Assembly (NCBI RefSeq): GCF_000471905.2
Contig: NW_006499897.1
Location: 5,215,403 to 5,279,402 of the forward strand
Source: Amborella trichopoda
Lineage: Eukaryota; Streptophyta; Magnoliopsida; Amborellales; Amborellaceae
DNA length: 64,000 bases
Direction: 5' to 3'
The notes under the pieces were generated by a model. It worked only from the letters and a program-made list of their open reading frames with translations, had not been told where the DNA came from and did no database searches. The position numbers and the translations under genes are program-made. Positions within the stretch are counted from its first letter, which is position 1, and every line of letters starts with the position of its first letter. Shown here in pieces: positions 37,272 to 48,483 of the stretch.

Positions 37272-38536
37272 CTCCCCCTTCATGCAAAATTTTCTCTTTT
37301 TCTTTTAAATTTCATGTACATGATTTTCAATGAAATTATGAAGGTGTTCATTGCCCTCCTTTAATGTAGAAACCAAGGCTTCAAGCTTTTCAATATGCTT
37401 CTTCATTTCACAAAGTTCTTCGCATGCAATCCTCATCTTCTTTTCTTCATCATCTATAATTTCAATGACTTCTTTCATTTTTGTGAATCGCAATAAGGTA
37501 AAATATGATGCATTGTGCTCGGTTTCTTTTTTCGTATCCATAGAAGATCCTAAAAAATTCTTTGCCTCTAACTTCTACCTCATAGATAAAAATAGGACTA
37601 TGGTCGCATCCCCCCTTGATAATTTTGTAATTGGTTTATCAATTTTTTGCTTTTGACAAAATTCACTCAACTTGCTTTTTGGAGTAGGAATTGCCAGATT
37701 TCTTGATGTCTTTTCTACAAAAACAGATTGCAGCAATTAGTTTTCCTTTTAATTCCCTTTTCTGAAACATTTTCCTCACATTTTTTTATGCCTTCTCATG
37801 ACATAACACTCTAGGACTGCAGTCCTCTTTTTTTTTAAAAAAAACACATTTCTTGTTTTATGCCTTGTCATGGCATCATCATGCCTTTTCATGACATGAC
37901 AAACTAGGACTGTGGTGTCCTATTGTTTTAAACACAATTTATTTTCGTTTTGTTTGCCTTCTCATTAGGTATCCTCATGCCTTTTCATAGCATCGTCATG
38001 CCTTTCCATGGAATGACAAATTAGGACCGTCGTATCCTATTTTCCTTTCTCAAAAATCATTTTTCCTAGGCCTACACTAGGCATGGATTTCGCATCATGC
38101 ATTTCCATGGCACGACATACCAGGACTACGGTGTCCAGTTTTTCTTTTCTTTCTCAAAAATCATTTTTCATTTTTCCTGTGCCCACAAAGGTATGGATTT
38201 CCCATGAGGACTACTCATGTCCCCTTTTAAAAAAAAATATTTTCTTCTTAAATCTCATTTACTGAAAACTTTTGCAAAAATATGACATCAAGAGCTCTCC
38301 AATTTTTTAGTTTTTTCATTGGCAAAAATGAAAGAAGACATTGAAATTAAAGATGACGGATAAGAGAAGATGAAGATTGCAAGGGAAGAAGAAATTTATG
38401 AAATAAATAAGCATATTGAAAAGCTTGAAGCCCTGGTTTCTACATTAAATGAGGAAAATGAAGACCATTGTAATTTTATTGAATATCATGTACACGAAAT
38501 TTAAAAGAAATGAGAAAATTTTGCATCAAGGTGGAA

Positions 38537-39048
38537 TGTTGAAAATGATACAAAAAGTTAGGGCGTGTGATCCAAAAATTAAGGACACGTGGTCCGTGTC
38601 TAATGTAGTTAAGAGTTTTGGGTATTTCTCTCTCTATATTAGTGAGTGTTAGTGGGTAGTTATTTTTTGTGGAGTTATCTAATCACGTAGGTTTGTGGGG
38701 AGTTATCTAATCACATAGGTTTTACGGGTAGTTATCTAATCACGTAGGTTTGTGGGTAGTGGGCAGTTTCAAAACTGCTGTAAACGCCTATATATAGGCA
38801 TCATGTAATGGGATAAGTGCAACCTATGGATATAACTTGTGGATGTAACCTATGCAACATGTGGAAGTAACCTATGTAACCTGTGAAACGAGATATTCTT
38901 GAAAAAACCTCGTGAGTTTGTGATTATCTCTCCAAGAAAAGAGTGCGTACTTCTTTGTTGAAATAACCAAATATTTTAGAATACCACCACGCATCTTTCC
39001 AAAAGATACCAACAGTGGTATCAGCCCTTATCCAAAAAAATCCAAACA
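38537..39048 (+). repeat. LTR 2 of the small LTR family
   Basis: A 512-bp plus-strand LTR starting tgttgaaaatgat and ending tccaaaca, followed by the primer site tgggatcagagc (39049-39060). It carries three copies of the tandem unit ttatctaatcacgtaggt (38665-38757). Confidence 0.85.
38786..38799 (+). promoter_or_regulatory. Probable LTR TATA box in a perfect 14-bp palindrome
   Basis: The sequence gcctatatataggc in LTR 2 is its own reverse complement. It sits 263 bp before the LTR end, downstream of the tandem repeats, where a retrotransposon promoter is expected. The equivalent in LTR 3 (about 40857-40871) has one extra G, and LTR 1 has a one-sided version (atatataggc). Confidence 0.5.
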
Positions 39049-39689
39049 TGGGATCAGAGCCCAAGTTGTGAAAAAAAAAAAGGTAGGCATTGCCGTGAAG
39101 AGCGCAAGTTATCAAAAATATAGGCATTGGAGAGCCCAAGTGCCAAAAAGATAGGTGTCGGAAATCACAGGTTGCCAAAAAGGAGATAAGGAGATAACAA
39201 GTTGCCAAAGCGACAATTGTTGGTGTGAAAATTTAGGACCAGCAGGTCAGAGACAAAACTCAAGGAAAAGGTGATAGAAATTTAAACATCTTTATTTAAC
39301 TTTTGCTTTATTCTATATGGCACACCCTAGTAGTTCAAATATTTCTCAAATACTGATTCCAATTTCCAAAGGTGAATTTTATGAGCATTGGAAAATTAAA
39401 AGGAAAACAATGTTTGGGTCTTGATAAATAAAAAAAGTGATTTTGAAAAACAAAAAAAACAAAAATGATTAAAATGTTAGGTGATTTGCAATGAAAAAAA
39501 AAAGGGAAAGAAAAAAAAATTAAATGTGATGTTCTTTAAAAAAGAAGATGGATTTTTAAAAAGGGGGGAAACAAAATTGGAGAGCTCTTGACATCGTATT
39601 TTTTCAAAAGTTTTCAAAAAAAAAGATTTAAAAAAAAAAAATTCTAAAAAGGGAATACGAGTAGTCCTTATGGGAAACCCATGCTTATG

Positions 39690-40090
39690 CAGGCATAGGA
39701 AAAATGATTTTTGGGAAAGAAAAGAAAAAACATGACATCGCAGTCCTGGTATGTTGTGCCACGGAAAGGCATGAAGGGAAATCCATGCCTAGTGTTGAAA
39801 TAAGGAAAATGATTTTTGAAAAAGGAAAATGGGACACCGCAGTCCTAGCTTGTCATGTCATGGATAGACATGATGAAGCCATGAAAAGGTATGAGGGTGC
39901 CTAATGAGAAAGCAAAAAAAAAAGAAATTGTGTTAAAAAACCAGTACACCGCAGTCCTAGTTTGTCATGCCATGAAACGGCACGATGATGCCATGAGAAG
40001 GCATAAAAATAGAAATGTGTTTGTTTTTTTTTTAAAAAAAGGAGGACCGCAATCCTAGAGTGTTTTCTCATGAGAAGGCATAAAAAAAAG
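39690..40090 (+). repeat. Tandem 110-120-bp repeats in the internal region
   Basis: Three to four degenerate units share the phrases accgcagtcctag, tgtcatgccatg and gatgatgccatgagaaggc. The same array appears in inverted orientation at about 37790-38260 in the partner copy. It is non-coding in any one frame. Confidence 0.7.
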
Positions 40091-40333
40091 GGAGAAAAAT
40101 GTTTCAAAAAAAAAAAACGGAATTAAAAATAAAACTAATTGCTGCAATTTGTTTTTGTAGAAAAGCCATCAAGAAATACGGCAATTCCTACTCCAAAAAG
40201 CAAGTTTGAATGAATTTTGTCAAAAGCAAAAAATTGAAAAACCAATTTACAAAATTTTCAAGAGGGACGCGACCACAACCCTATTTTTATCTGTGAGGTA
40301 GAAGTCGGAGGAAAAGACTTTTCACGATCCTAT

Positions 40334-40573
40334 ATGGATACGAAAAAAGAAGCTGAACAAAATGCATCATATTTTGCCTTATCGCAATTAGCAAAAATGA
40401 AAGAAGTCACTGAAATTAAAGATGACGAAGAAGAGACGATGAAGATTGCAAAGGAAAAAAAAATTTGTGAAATGAAGACGCATATTGAAAAGCTTGAAGC
40501 TCTGGTTTCTACATTAAAGGAGGAAACTGGAGACCTTCGTAATTTCATTGAAAATTATGTGCATGAAAGTTAA
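40334..40573 (+). CDS. Short coiled-coil internal ORF of the small LTR element
   Basis: A 79-residue open frame beginning MDTKKEAEQNASYFALSQ and containing KIAKEKKICEMKTHIEKLEA, rich in Lys and Glu with a heptad-like pattern. An inverted relative lies at 37541-37305 (minus) and a partial one at about 38330-38500. The shared frame in separate copies suggests it was once a gag-like or accessory protein. I recognise no pol domain and no known gag family. Confidence 0.5.
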   Translation: MDTKKEAEQNASYFALSQLAKMKEVTEIKDDEEETMKIAKEKKICEMKTHIEKLEALVSTLKEETGDLRNFIENYVHES

Positions 40574-40606
40574 AAGAAAAAGAGAAAATTTTGCATCAAG
40601 GGGAAA

Positions 40607-41107
40607 TGTTGAAAATGATTTAAAAATTTTGGACGTGTGATGCAAAAATTAAGGACATGTGGTCCGTGTCAAATGTGGTTATGAGTTATAGGTATTTCTC
40701 TCTCTATGTTAGTGGGTGTTAGTGGGTGGTTATTTTGTAGGGAGTTATATAATCACGTAGGTTTGTGGGGAGTTATCTAATCACGTAGGTTTTGTGAGTA
40801 GTTATCTAATTATGTAGGTCTGTAGGCAGTGGGTAACTTCAAAACTGTTGTAAACGCCTATATATAGGGCATCATGTAATGGGATAAGCGCAACTTTTGG
40901 ATGCAATCTATGAATGTAATCTGTGAATTAACCTATGTAACATGTGAAATGAGATATGCGTGAAAAAACCATGTGTATTTGTGATTATCTCTCTAGAAAG
41001 GATTGCGTACTTCTTCTTTAAAGTAACCAAATATTTTTAAAATACCACCACGCATATTTCAAAAGATACCAACAATGGTATCAAGCTCTTATCCAAAAAT
41101 TCCTACA
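40607..41107 (+). repeat. LTR 3 of the small LTR family
   Basis: A 501-bp plus-strand LTR starting tgttgaaaatgattt and ending ttcctaca. It is preceded by the purine tract caaggggaa and followed not by a TSD but by a second primer-like site ttgtatcagagc (41108-41119) and leader sequence, so another unit once continued to the right. Confidence 0.85.
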
Positions 41108-41394
41108 TTGTATCAGAGCGTATGTAAAATTTCAACCCTCAAACCCCTAGTAGAACTTATTTGGATAAAAAAAAAAACCTCTCAAATCCAGATTTTAGGT
41201 GAGAAATCGAAGATTCATCAAAAATCGAAAAAATTTTATTTCTTGCGAAATCAACAAGCATTTGCACCCAATCAATTTTTTTTTTTCTTCTACTTTTGAG
41301 TTTTGATTAGCTTTTACATGTTCTTTTTTTTTTTGGGTGAAATTTCAAGTTTGGATTGTGACTTTTGAGCTAGTGGTCTAGTATTTAGGTGAAG

Positions 41395-42760
41395 ATGTCA
41401 TCTTCAAGATCTGCAAATAAAAGCTCGGATCCAGGCTAGAAGTATGTTTTTGTCCTGACCCTAAAGATAAAAATACAGTGCAATGCAAAGTTTGCAAGAC
41501 TTGTTACAATGCTGGTATTAATCGGTTGAAGAAACATTTAGCCAGTATTAGAGGGGATGTGGCCCCATGAAAAAAAGCACTCCAATCTGTACGAAATGTT
41601 AGACCATATAAAGGGGGCTAGGAAAAAGAAAGAAGCCTCAAAGAAAGAGGCTGATCTCCACAAGACGGTTGATATTTTTGAAGTAAAGCCGGATAAGGAC
41701 GTAGCTGCTGAAGGCCCTAGTAGTAGGCAAGGAGGGGGTTATGGGCATAAGAGGCCCAAAACAAGGGGCCTATAGATTCTTTCTTCCACCCTCCTAACCC
41801 TGAGGTTGTAGTGAGAGAAAAGGGCCAAGCAACCACTAAGAGACACTTTAAGGAGTATAGGGATCGAGTGTCTCAGCATATGGTTCGATGGTTTTCAAGA
41901 ATGGAATTCAATTCAATACAGTCACTTGTAAGAGCTTCCGGCTCATGTGTGAACCTATCTGCCAGTATGGGCCTAGGAATATGGCCCCAACTCTTTATGA
42001 GTTGAAGGGCCCACTTCTAGAAAAGGAATTGGAAATTACAAATACATACATGAAGACAAATAAGGAAGCATAGGGGACATATGGGGTTACAATGATGACA
42101 GATTTATGGAACGATAGATGTTCCTTAGCTCTATAATGCATCTGATAAGATTCATGATACAGAATTCATCTTTCAAGTTGTAGATAAGATTATAGATGAG
42201 GTGAGCGAAGCGTACGTGGTTTCAAGTAGTCACGGATTTGGCCGCAGCGAACGCGGCTGCAGATCGTTTATTCATCAGCAAGAGGCCCCATAGCTTTTGG
42301 ATGCCACAAGCAGCACATTGCATTGACCTCATGCTTGAGGCCTTTGCAAAGAAGAGCACAATTCAAAATAACCTCATCAATGCAAGGAAAGTATCGGTGT
42401 TCATATATAGCCACACCTAGGTAAGTCGATTTTTGTATTTTTTTATTCTTGTCAACTAGTTATTTTCCATAATACTAAGTAGTAAGTTACTTAATGTTCT
42501 TTATGCTTATGAAAATAGGTATTGGCCCTCATGAGGAAATACACAGAGAAGAGGGAGTTGCTGAGGCCAGGGACTACAAGATTTGCCACTGCATTTCTTT
42601 GCCTACAATCTATTCAGAGCCAAAAAGTAAGGCTCAGAAAGATGTTCGCTTCAGAGGAGTGAACCAAAAGCCAGTGCTCCAAAACTAGTAAGGGGAAGGA
42701 GAATGCAAATATTATTTTGGATGTTAGATTTGGAAAGGATTCAAATTTTCCATTGCTACT
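41395..42760 (+). pseudogene. hAT transposase, DUF659 type, with one intron, decayed
   Basis: Plus-strand pieces: a BED-like finger DKNTVQCKVCKTCYNAGINR then LKKHLASIRGDV (41468-41560). The charged linker GARKKKEASKKEADLHKTVD follows (41612-41670), then the DUF659 start MAPTLYELKGPLLEKELE (41981-42035) with VTMMTDLWNDR (about 42090). The block HSFWMPQAAHCIDLMLEAFA spans 42292-42350. A GT-AG intron (about 42421-42518) interrupts between VFIYSHT and VLALMRKYTEKRELLRPGTT, the latter in the next exon with RFATAFLCLQSI. The hATC end is not found. Stops and shifts occur throughout. It is a different copy from the transposase at 9.5-12.2 kb, though of the same class. Confidence 0.78.
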
Positions 42761-42879
42761 ATGGGCCCATTGGTGTAAGTGTTAAGAATGGATGGGGAAA
42801 AGGAACCACTCATGGGCCATAGAAAAGTAAAGCCTTAGATTCTGCTCATGCAGAAGTAAAATGGCTAAACAATTTGTTG

Positions 42880-43438
42880 TATAGCCTACCAATATGTCTG
42901 AACTGGTCTTCAAGGGGGACTTTCCCTTCGAGCCCTTCAGTCACACTGTCGCGCTCAAGACAGATGTTCCCGAGCTTATTCCCTTGCCCCCCTTTCTTCT
43001 CTCAGCCTCCCTTTTCTCTTTTCTCCCCCTCTTCTCTTCTCCTCTCAGCACAACAACTCGGTTTGACATTTTGCTGCTTCAGTGGGTAGAAGTTCTCGAA
43101 GACTAGAAGACCCCGATAGCCTCTCGTGACGTGCTCAATTCAGTGGTATCTGTTCAGCACTGCCAACTTCTATCTCAAATTTTTTGTGATGGTTTTGCCC
43201 TTTTTTGAGTACCCATCTTGGGTCCTCTATTATGTATACTCTCCCTTAATCTTAGCTTTTCTCTTCTCAGGTGACTCTCTCTCTATCCCCTCTCTCTCTT
43301 TTCTTTGCTATACCTTCCCCCAACTGTAACTACGTAGTCTGAGCACCCAACATGTGGGATGCCATCTCTAGGTTTTCACATTCTGTAATTTATACTATAT
43401 ATTCAAAGTTAACATATTTCTCAAACAAAAAAAAAGAC
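42880..43438 (+). other. Pyrimidine-rich retroposed-looking insert ending in poly(A)
   Basis: Between the hAT remnant and the Copia A RNase H there is a segment rich in C and T (for example ctctcctctcag and ctctctctatcccc). It ends in caaacaaaaaaaaag at 43425-43438, after which Copia sequence resumes. An ORF near its left end starts MSELVFKGDFPFEPFSHTVA then LKTDVPELIPLPPFLLS (42894-43000), which looks protein-like but which I do not recognise. A poly(A) end suggests retroposition, but no TSD was found. Confidence 0.35.
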
Positions 43439-43439
43439 A

Positions 43440-46300
43440 CCGCTCTAGCGGCTAATGTAAATATCCATTTGGTGGTCAATAGTGAACCTTGCATTTCCGC
43501 ATTCCTATTCATGTCACTTTATCCTTCTAATATCTCAAGATAGCCTGCGATATATATTAAAATTGAAAGTCCCTTTTATGTATCTTATATTCGAAAGATT
43601 GCTCATATTACGGCAACTTATATATCTATTAAATTTCCCTACTGCATATTCAATGACAAGCATCGTGCTGCTCATTGCATACATACGACTATTTTATCTT
43701 TGTATATACTACTTGATAGATGCATAACCCTTCATATTTATTTAGCTTTAAATGAGGATCTATTGCCATATGAGTTGACTTATAATCATAACACACAAAC
43801 TTACTGAACAGTTTTTCAATATAGTTAAGAATGTATTAATAATATAGCACGTTTTCCTTCCCAACTATCTTGATTGTAGCTATGTATCTCATCAGACTCA
43901 CCAACGTCCTTCATATCAAAGTTAGATGCAGTGAAACCTTCAATTTCCTTCACAACTTCTAGATTAGGGAAAAAAATCATGTGATCCACATACAAACACA
44001 TAGTGATAACTATAGAATTAATCACTGTATACACATTTATCAACCCCATTTTTTCTTAAAATTATTTGACATTAACACATTGTCAAATTCCTTATGCCAC
44101 TGTTTAGATGCTTGTTTTTAGTCTATAAATAGATTTAACAAAATTACATACTATCTTTTACCAAGGGCGGCAATGGTCCCAAACCTGATGGGTATACCCA
44201 TCTCAAGTTTGTGTATGGTCCAAAAATTGGACCTCGCAGATCGGGTCAACATCCAAACATTGGACCCGAACACAATTTTAGTCCGGGTCCAAGTCCATGT
44301 AGACCCGACCCGAATAGTGTTAATATTTAAATAATAATTAATATATGATATTTAAGTAATATCTAAATAAATATATATGTATATTTGTAGTTATGATATT
44401 TAAATAATGCACATATATATTTAACAAATTTATGAAATATATTTGAATAATATTTAAATATATAAATATTTTCATGTTTGGGTCGGGACCGATCCGGTCC
44501 AGTCGGGTACGAGTTTAGGTCCCACAATATTTTGAGTGTAGGTTCAAATCGATGACTTTAGGTCAGATTGGGTCCCATAATCTTTCTTCGGGTCAGGGTC
44601 GAGATCAAGCCGCACCGAACCCACCCATTGCCACCGCTATCTTTTCCACGCCTGCATCACAAGCCCTTCTAGTTTGTTCCATATGTATTCTTCATCTAAT
44701 TCACTATTAAGGAATGCAATTGTTACATTCATTTGGTGCATAACTAGATTGTTAACGGAGGTTACTTTTAATAACAATCACTTTGTAGGTACCCTTGCCG
44801 CGTGCAGTGTCAAAATAATTTGTGCCCCCCGTTTGTTGGAACCCTTTGGCTACTAATCTATCCTTGTACATATAAATGAATTCATTAGCATTATATTCTC
44901 CTTTAAATATATATTCATATCCCATGGGTTTAGAACCTGGTGGTAGATCCACAAATTTTCAAGTTTGTAAACAAGAATGGAGTACTCTCACTATTAATAG
45001 GCTCTTCCAAAATGTCACAACATGTAATGCTAAGGCTGCATTTAATGAGGAAGGGTCTTCCTATACATTCAAGACTAGAGATATCAAACCTAACACATTC
45101 ACTCGATTTGCTACTACTAGGTTAACAAAAATATCAAGACCAAAATTATACATGGGATCTTTTCTTACACTTTTACTTCTTAGTTCTACAATCTTATGCT
45201 ATGCATTTATTATAAGTAACATATTCTTTATTTTATTCATTATTCATAAGTAAAGAACTAACATTTTCTTACTCTTTTTCTTCTTAGTTCTACAATCTTA
45301 TTCTATGCATTTATTATAAGTATCATATTCTTTATTTTATTCATTATTCATAAGTAAAGAACTAGCATTTTCAAATTCATCTTTATGGGTTAGATTCTCA
45401 AACATCCCTACATTCAATTATTGTCATTGAACTTTATACTAAAAATCTGCATGTTTTACTATTTTGTGCATTCTACTCAAAAACACGTCAAGAGTTTCTT
45501 TTCAAATCACACTGCCTTACAAGCGCAAGGATTCCAAACCTTAGAGAAAATCTAAAGATGGTTCCTTATTAAACCACAATTTATATGGTGTTTTATCTAC
45601 TTTCTCATATGGCACTCTATTAATTTTAAAACAAATTGAAAATAGAGCTTCACCCCATAGATTCAAATGCAAGCCACAAATTATTAACATTGACATACTC
45701 ATTTCTACTAATGTTCATTATCTCTCTCGGTTAAACCATTTTATTAAGGGGGTATAAGGAGCACTTACTAGGTGTATTATCCCACTATTTTCATAAATAT
45801 AATTAAAATCGTTTTATTAATATTCTCCACCCCTACCACTTTTTAGAATTTTTTATTTTTTAATAAGTTGATTTTCAACTTCCACTTTGTAAATTTGAAC
45901 TTTTCAAAAGCAACAACTTTAGAGCTAACTCATTGTTGTCACAGTACTGGACTGTTTTTTTGCTTTCATGTAAAGGAATTACCTTGCCTATCAGGGTTCT
46001 GGTAGCTCCCAACTTTTTGTAAGGGACACTCCTAATACTTGTATTTACTTCTTTCATTCTTCAATGAAACAGTTAACTTTATCAAAAAAAAAAAACAACA
46101 ACAACTTTATGTCTCAGCAAATGCAAGTGTAGTGACAAAAATCATCTATGAATGTGATGAAATATCTTTTTCCTCCTCTTGTGAGCATATTGTTTGAATC
46201 ACAAATATCACTATTGACAAGTCCCAATAATTTTATATTTCTCTCCATCAGAAGAAAAGTCTTTCTTATTGTTTTGGCTTGTATACGTGCCTTATATCTT
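43440..46300 (-). pseudogene. Copia A pol: integrase, reverse transcriptase and RNase H remnants (fossil)
   Basis: Recognisable Copia phrases on the minus strand are DLPPGSKPMGYEYIFKGEY and KDRLVAKGFQQTGG (44950-44800), the start of the reverse transcriptase. MCLYVDHMIFFPNLEVVKEI and SNFDMKDVGESD (44000-43890) come from its second half, with YVDHM at the usual YVDD active-site position. SFEYKIHKRDFQF near 43560 belongs to the RNase H region. A GC-rich MITE (44160-44637) interrupts the reverse transcriptase. It is broken in many places and cannot be active. Confidence 0.8.
44152..44645. mobile_element. Non-autonomous hAT-like element with perfect 8-bp TSD, 'gggtcgggt' family
   Basis: The TSD tatctttt is identical at 44152-44159 and 44638-44645. 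The element (44160-44637, 478 bp) has ends accaagggcggcaatgg and, reverse-complemented, gcggtggcaatgggtggg. The subterminal zones carry repeats such as ggacccga, gggtccaa and gggtcggga, while the middle is AT-rich (many atttaaat words). It is non-coding and inserted in the Copia A reverse transcriptase region. Confidence 0.88.
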
Positions 46301-46319
46301 TCATTTGGTTAGTCTCACA

Positions 46320-46665
46320 AGAGGCTAAGCAACTTTGGCCCACGCTTAACCTAGGCCCCTAGGGGGACCGACACACTCGAACTGATCCAAAAGAGGCCCT
46401 AGCCCAGGCCGGATTGGATTGTACCCCTAGTCTAGGCTGGACTGAGCCGAGCCTTATATAGACTCAAAGAAAGAAGAAAAAATTAAGGAAACATAGGCCA
46501 AGCAGAATCAACCTTGTCGTAGCCTCTGGCTAGGCCATACCCGGCTTCGCCCTCAAGCCATGATGGCTTGGCCCTCAGGTCACACTTTTTAATCTAGGCT
46601 TTAGTCTTTTCAAGCCAATTTGGGCCGGAGGCACCCGACCTATTGGCCTACGTTCAATGAACCAC
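46320..46665. mobile_element. GC-rich insert, probable MITE, in Copia A
   Basis: A GC-rich patch with words such as cttaacctaggccccta, cccaggccgg, ttggcccaca-like ends and gggccggaggcacccg, in AT-rich Copia sequence. Ends near ggctaagcaactttggccc (left) and ggcctacgttcaatg (right) suggest weak inverted similarity. No TSD was found. Confidence 0.4.
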
Positions 46666-46899
46666 CACATTCTGAGATTAGGCCTACTTAACAATGCATT
46701 TTATAGAAGCACAAATTCAATATCTTAATATAACATGAAACAAGTTATATGAACTCACAGCATAAGTAAAAGAACTATTTATTTCATTAATCAAACCAAT
46801 CATGAACATCTCATTACATGAGAATCTCTTTCTAATAAATACATCATTCTTGAACAATACGATCTTATCAAACCCCATGACTCTTGAAACATCTCTTAA

Positions 46900-48110
46900 T
46901 CAATAGGTGGCCACCACAAAATTTCTTCTCATATCAAGTACATAAAATACATTTTCCATTGTTAACACTTTGCACGAACAAATTTTTTGTTCCAATGCAC
47001 ATTTATCTAGCATTTTTACAATGGCATGTGTTCCCAATGGGACTAAGTTTGCATTACCCAACAATTCATATGTTTTAAAGATGTCTCGGTTATTTGATAC
47101 ATAAATGGTAGCTGCAATATTTACCAACTAATAATCCTCTTTATTAACCATATTCATGTTGGTGACTGTAGCCACTAGCCACCAACTTTATTTTGGTGGT
47201 CATGCTTGCTTGGCTGCGGGACTTTTGCAGCCTCCTTTAGTGCTAACATTCCTTTCAATAGTGTCTAGTTTTCCCACAGAAAGTAGTTTCTTTTACCTTT
47301 TGTTTTGTTGCCTATAAACATCTGATCTTTACATATGTCCTTTTGAATAAGAAAGAAAGGATTCTTGATATTATCAGCCATGCCTTTAGACTGATGTTTA
47401 CAAGGTTTGCCTTCGACTAATATTTCAATTATTCATCTTTCTTTACAACATTTGCCTTTGACTAGCATTTCAATTATTCTTCTTTCGTTTCCCAAACTCT
47501 ACTCTCTTTTTTAATTCGGAGCAATAGTTGAAGTTGAACCATTTACACATCAACCTTTGGTGTGTCATTTTCTTTCACTACTCTCTCCATGACAAGGTAA
47601 CTTGTGTATGATGGCCCAATCTTAAAAAACCCATCTAATTCAATTCAACATCCTTTTAAGTTCACTTATGACAAGGTGCAACCATACACTTGGTTGAATA
47701 TATGCTTACTTTCAATGAATTTGAATTAAAAATCGCTGGTTACCTAATTCATATGGTTGATTCTTTTTTATAGCGGCTTTCAAAAATTGTTCATTGGATA
47801 TAACTGATGAATATATATCATAAATTCGGTCAGTGAGAGCACTGATGATGTCTCCTTTGCACACAGAATCGTCCTCCCTTCACCTTTGACGTAGTTGGGA
47901 CTGGTTTAACAGTCTCTTCTTCACTTGGTGGTGGTAACTCAAGCATTTGATCGATGATTATGTAGGCTACTTTGAGCGATCAAAAACATAAATTTTTGTT
48001 TCTACTTTTTTATGTTGGTTCCATCGAAATGATCTAATTTTCCAAAGTTGTGTCTGTGACTTCGAAGAAACAAATGGAAGCGTCCCTTGTTTCACCTAAA
48101 AACATTATCT
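46900..48110 (-). pseudogene. Copia A gag and protease remnants (fossil)
   Basis: Just inside the 5' LTR the minus strand reads KLDHFDGTNIKKWKQKFMF (about 48045-47985) and DIISALTDRIYDIYSS (about 47860-47810), matching the UBN2-type gag of Copia elements. Further on, VNIAATIYVSNNRDIFKTYE (47125-47065) and CKVLTMENVFYVLDMRRN (about 46980-46925) match the protease and its C-terminal neighbour. These are fossil remains only. Confidence 0.72.
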
Positions 48111-48115
48111 TTGAT

Positions 48116-48483
48116 TGCTAGAAATAACGGATGTAGTGAAATTAGGCATTGTGATTTACTATTTATTGGAGATATTTGAAACACTGCTTACAACCGATAG
48201 TAACTAGTACTAACTACACCTCAAGTACCCTTGCAACATCACACACACACGTGCCCGGCATTGCACATTTTCTACGCTCCATGAAAGGAGCCGACAGTCC
48301 CTTTTGTTTTGCACATAATAGAAGAAAACGTTGCCATATTTAAGCATGACTTTCTCCCATCCATTCTTCAATGTGAGACAAAAAACCCACTACTTCTCTC
48401 TCTTACACTTTACAAATACCATGGTTTGAAATAATATTATTTTAAAATAACACCTAGTATTTTTTAAAACAAAGATGCTAACA
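48116..48483 (-). repeat. 5' LTR of Copia copy A
   Basis: A 368-bp minus-strand LTR, shorter than its relatives. It starts tgttagcatctttg and ends ttatttctagca in element orientation, with the family-specific phrases tcatgcttaaatatgg and tagtgggtttttt inside. Confidence 0.75.

Larger units (their letters stand above)
36707..41107. mobile_element. Cluster of small non-autonomous LTR retrotransposons (fossil), three LTRs
   Basis: Three related LTRs lie here: 36707-37271 (minus), 38537-39048 (plus) and 40607-41107 (plus). Each begins TGTTG, ends CA, and abuts a tRNA-Met-type primer site. The plus-strand unit 38537-41107 (2.57 kb) is an LTR-internal-LTR element, preceded by another piece of internal sequence (about 38290-38536). 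The minus-strand unit (36707 to about 38285) is an inverted partial copy. The internal region encodes only a short Lys/Glu-rich coiled-coil protein and no pol, so these are non-autonomous. The two plus-strand LTRs differ at about one site in eight, suggesting an old insertion. Confidence 0.8.
35377..48483 (-). mobile_element. Copia LTR retrotransposon copy A (fossil), with nested insertions
   Basis: Minus-strand element. The 5' LTR lies at 48116-48483 and the 3' LTR at 35377-36110, both bounded by TGTTA...TAACA-type ends. The 5-bp flanks cacgt (left) and tacat (right) could be one TSD with two CpG-type transitions. In element order there is a gag region (about 48080-47500), a protease region (about 47130-46900), integrase remnants (about 46300-45500), reverse transcriptase (about 44950-44750 and 44050-43720) and the start of RNase H (to about 43440). 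The pre-LTR segment follows at 36420-36111, which matches the same place in copy B. Between lie a cluster of small LTR elements, a hAT transposase and a retroposed-looking piece. It is old and broken many times over. Confidence 0.8.
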
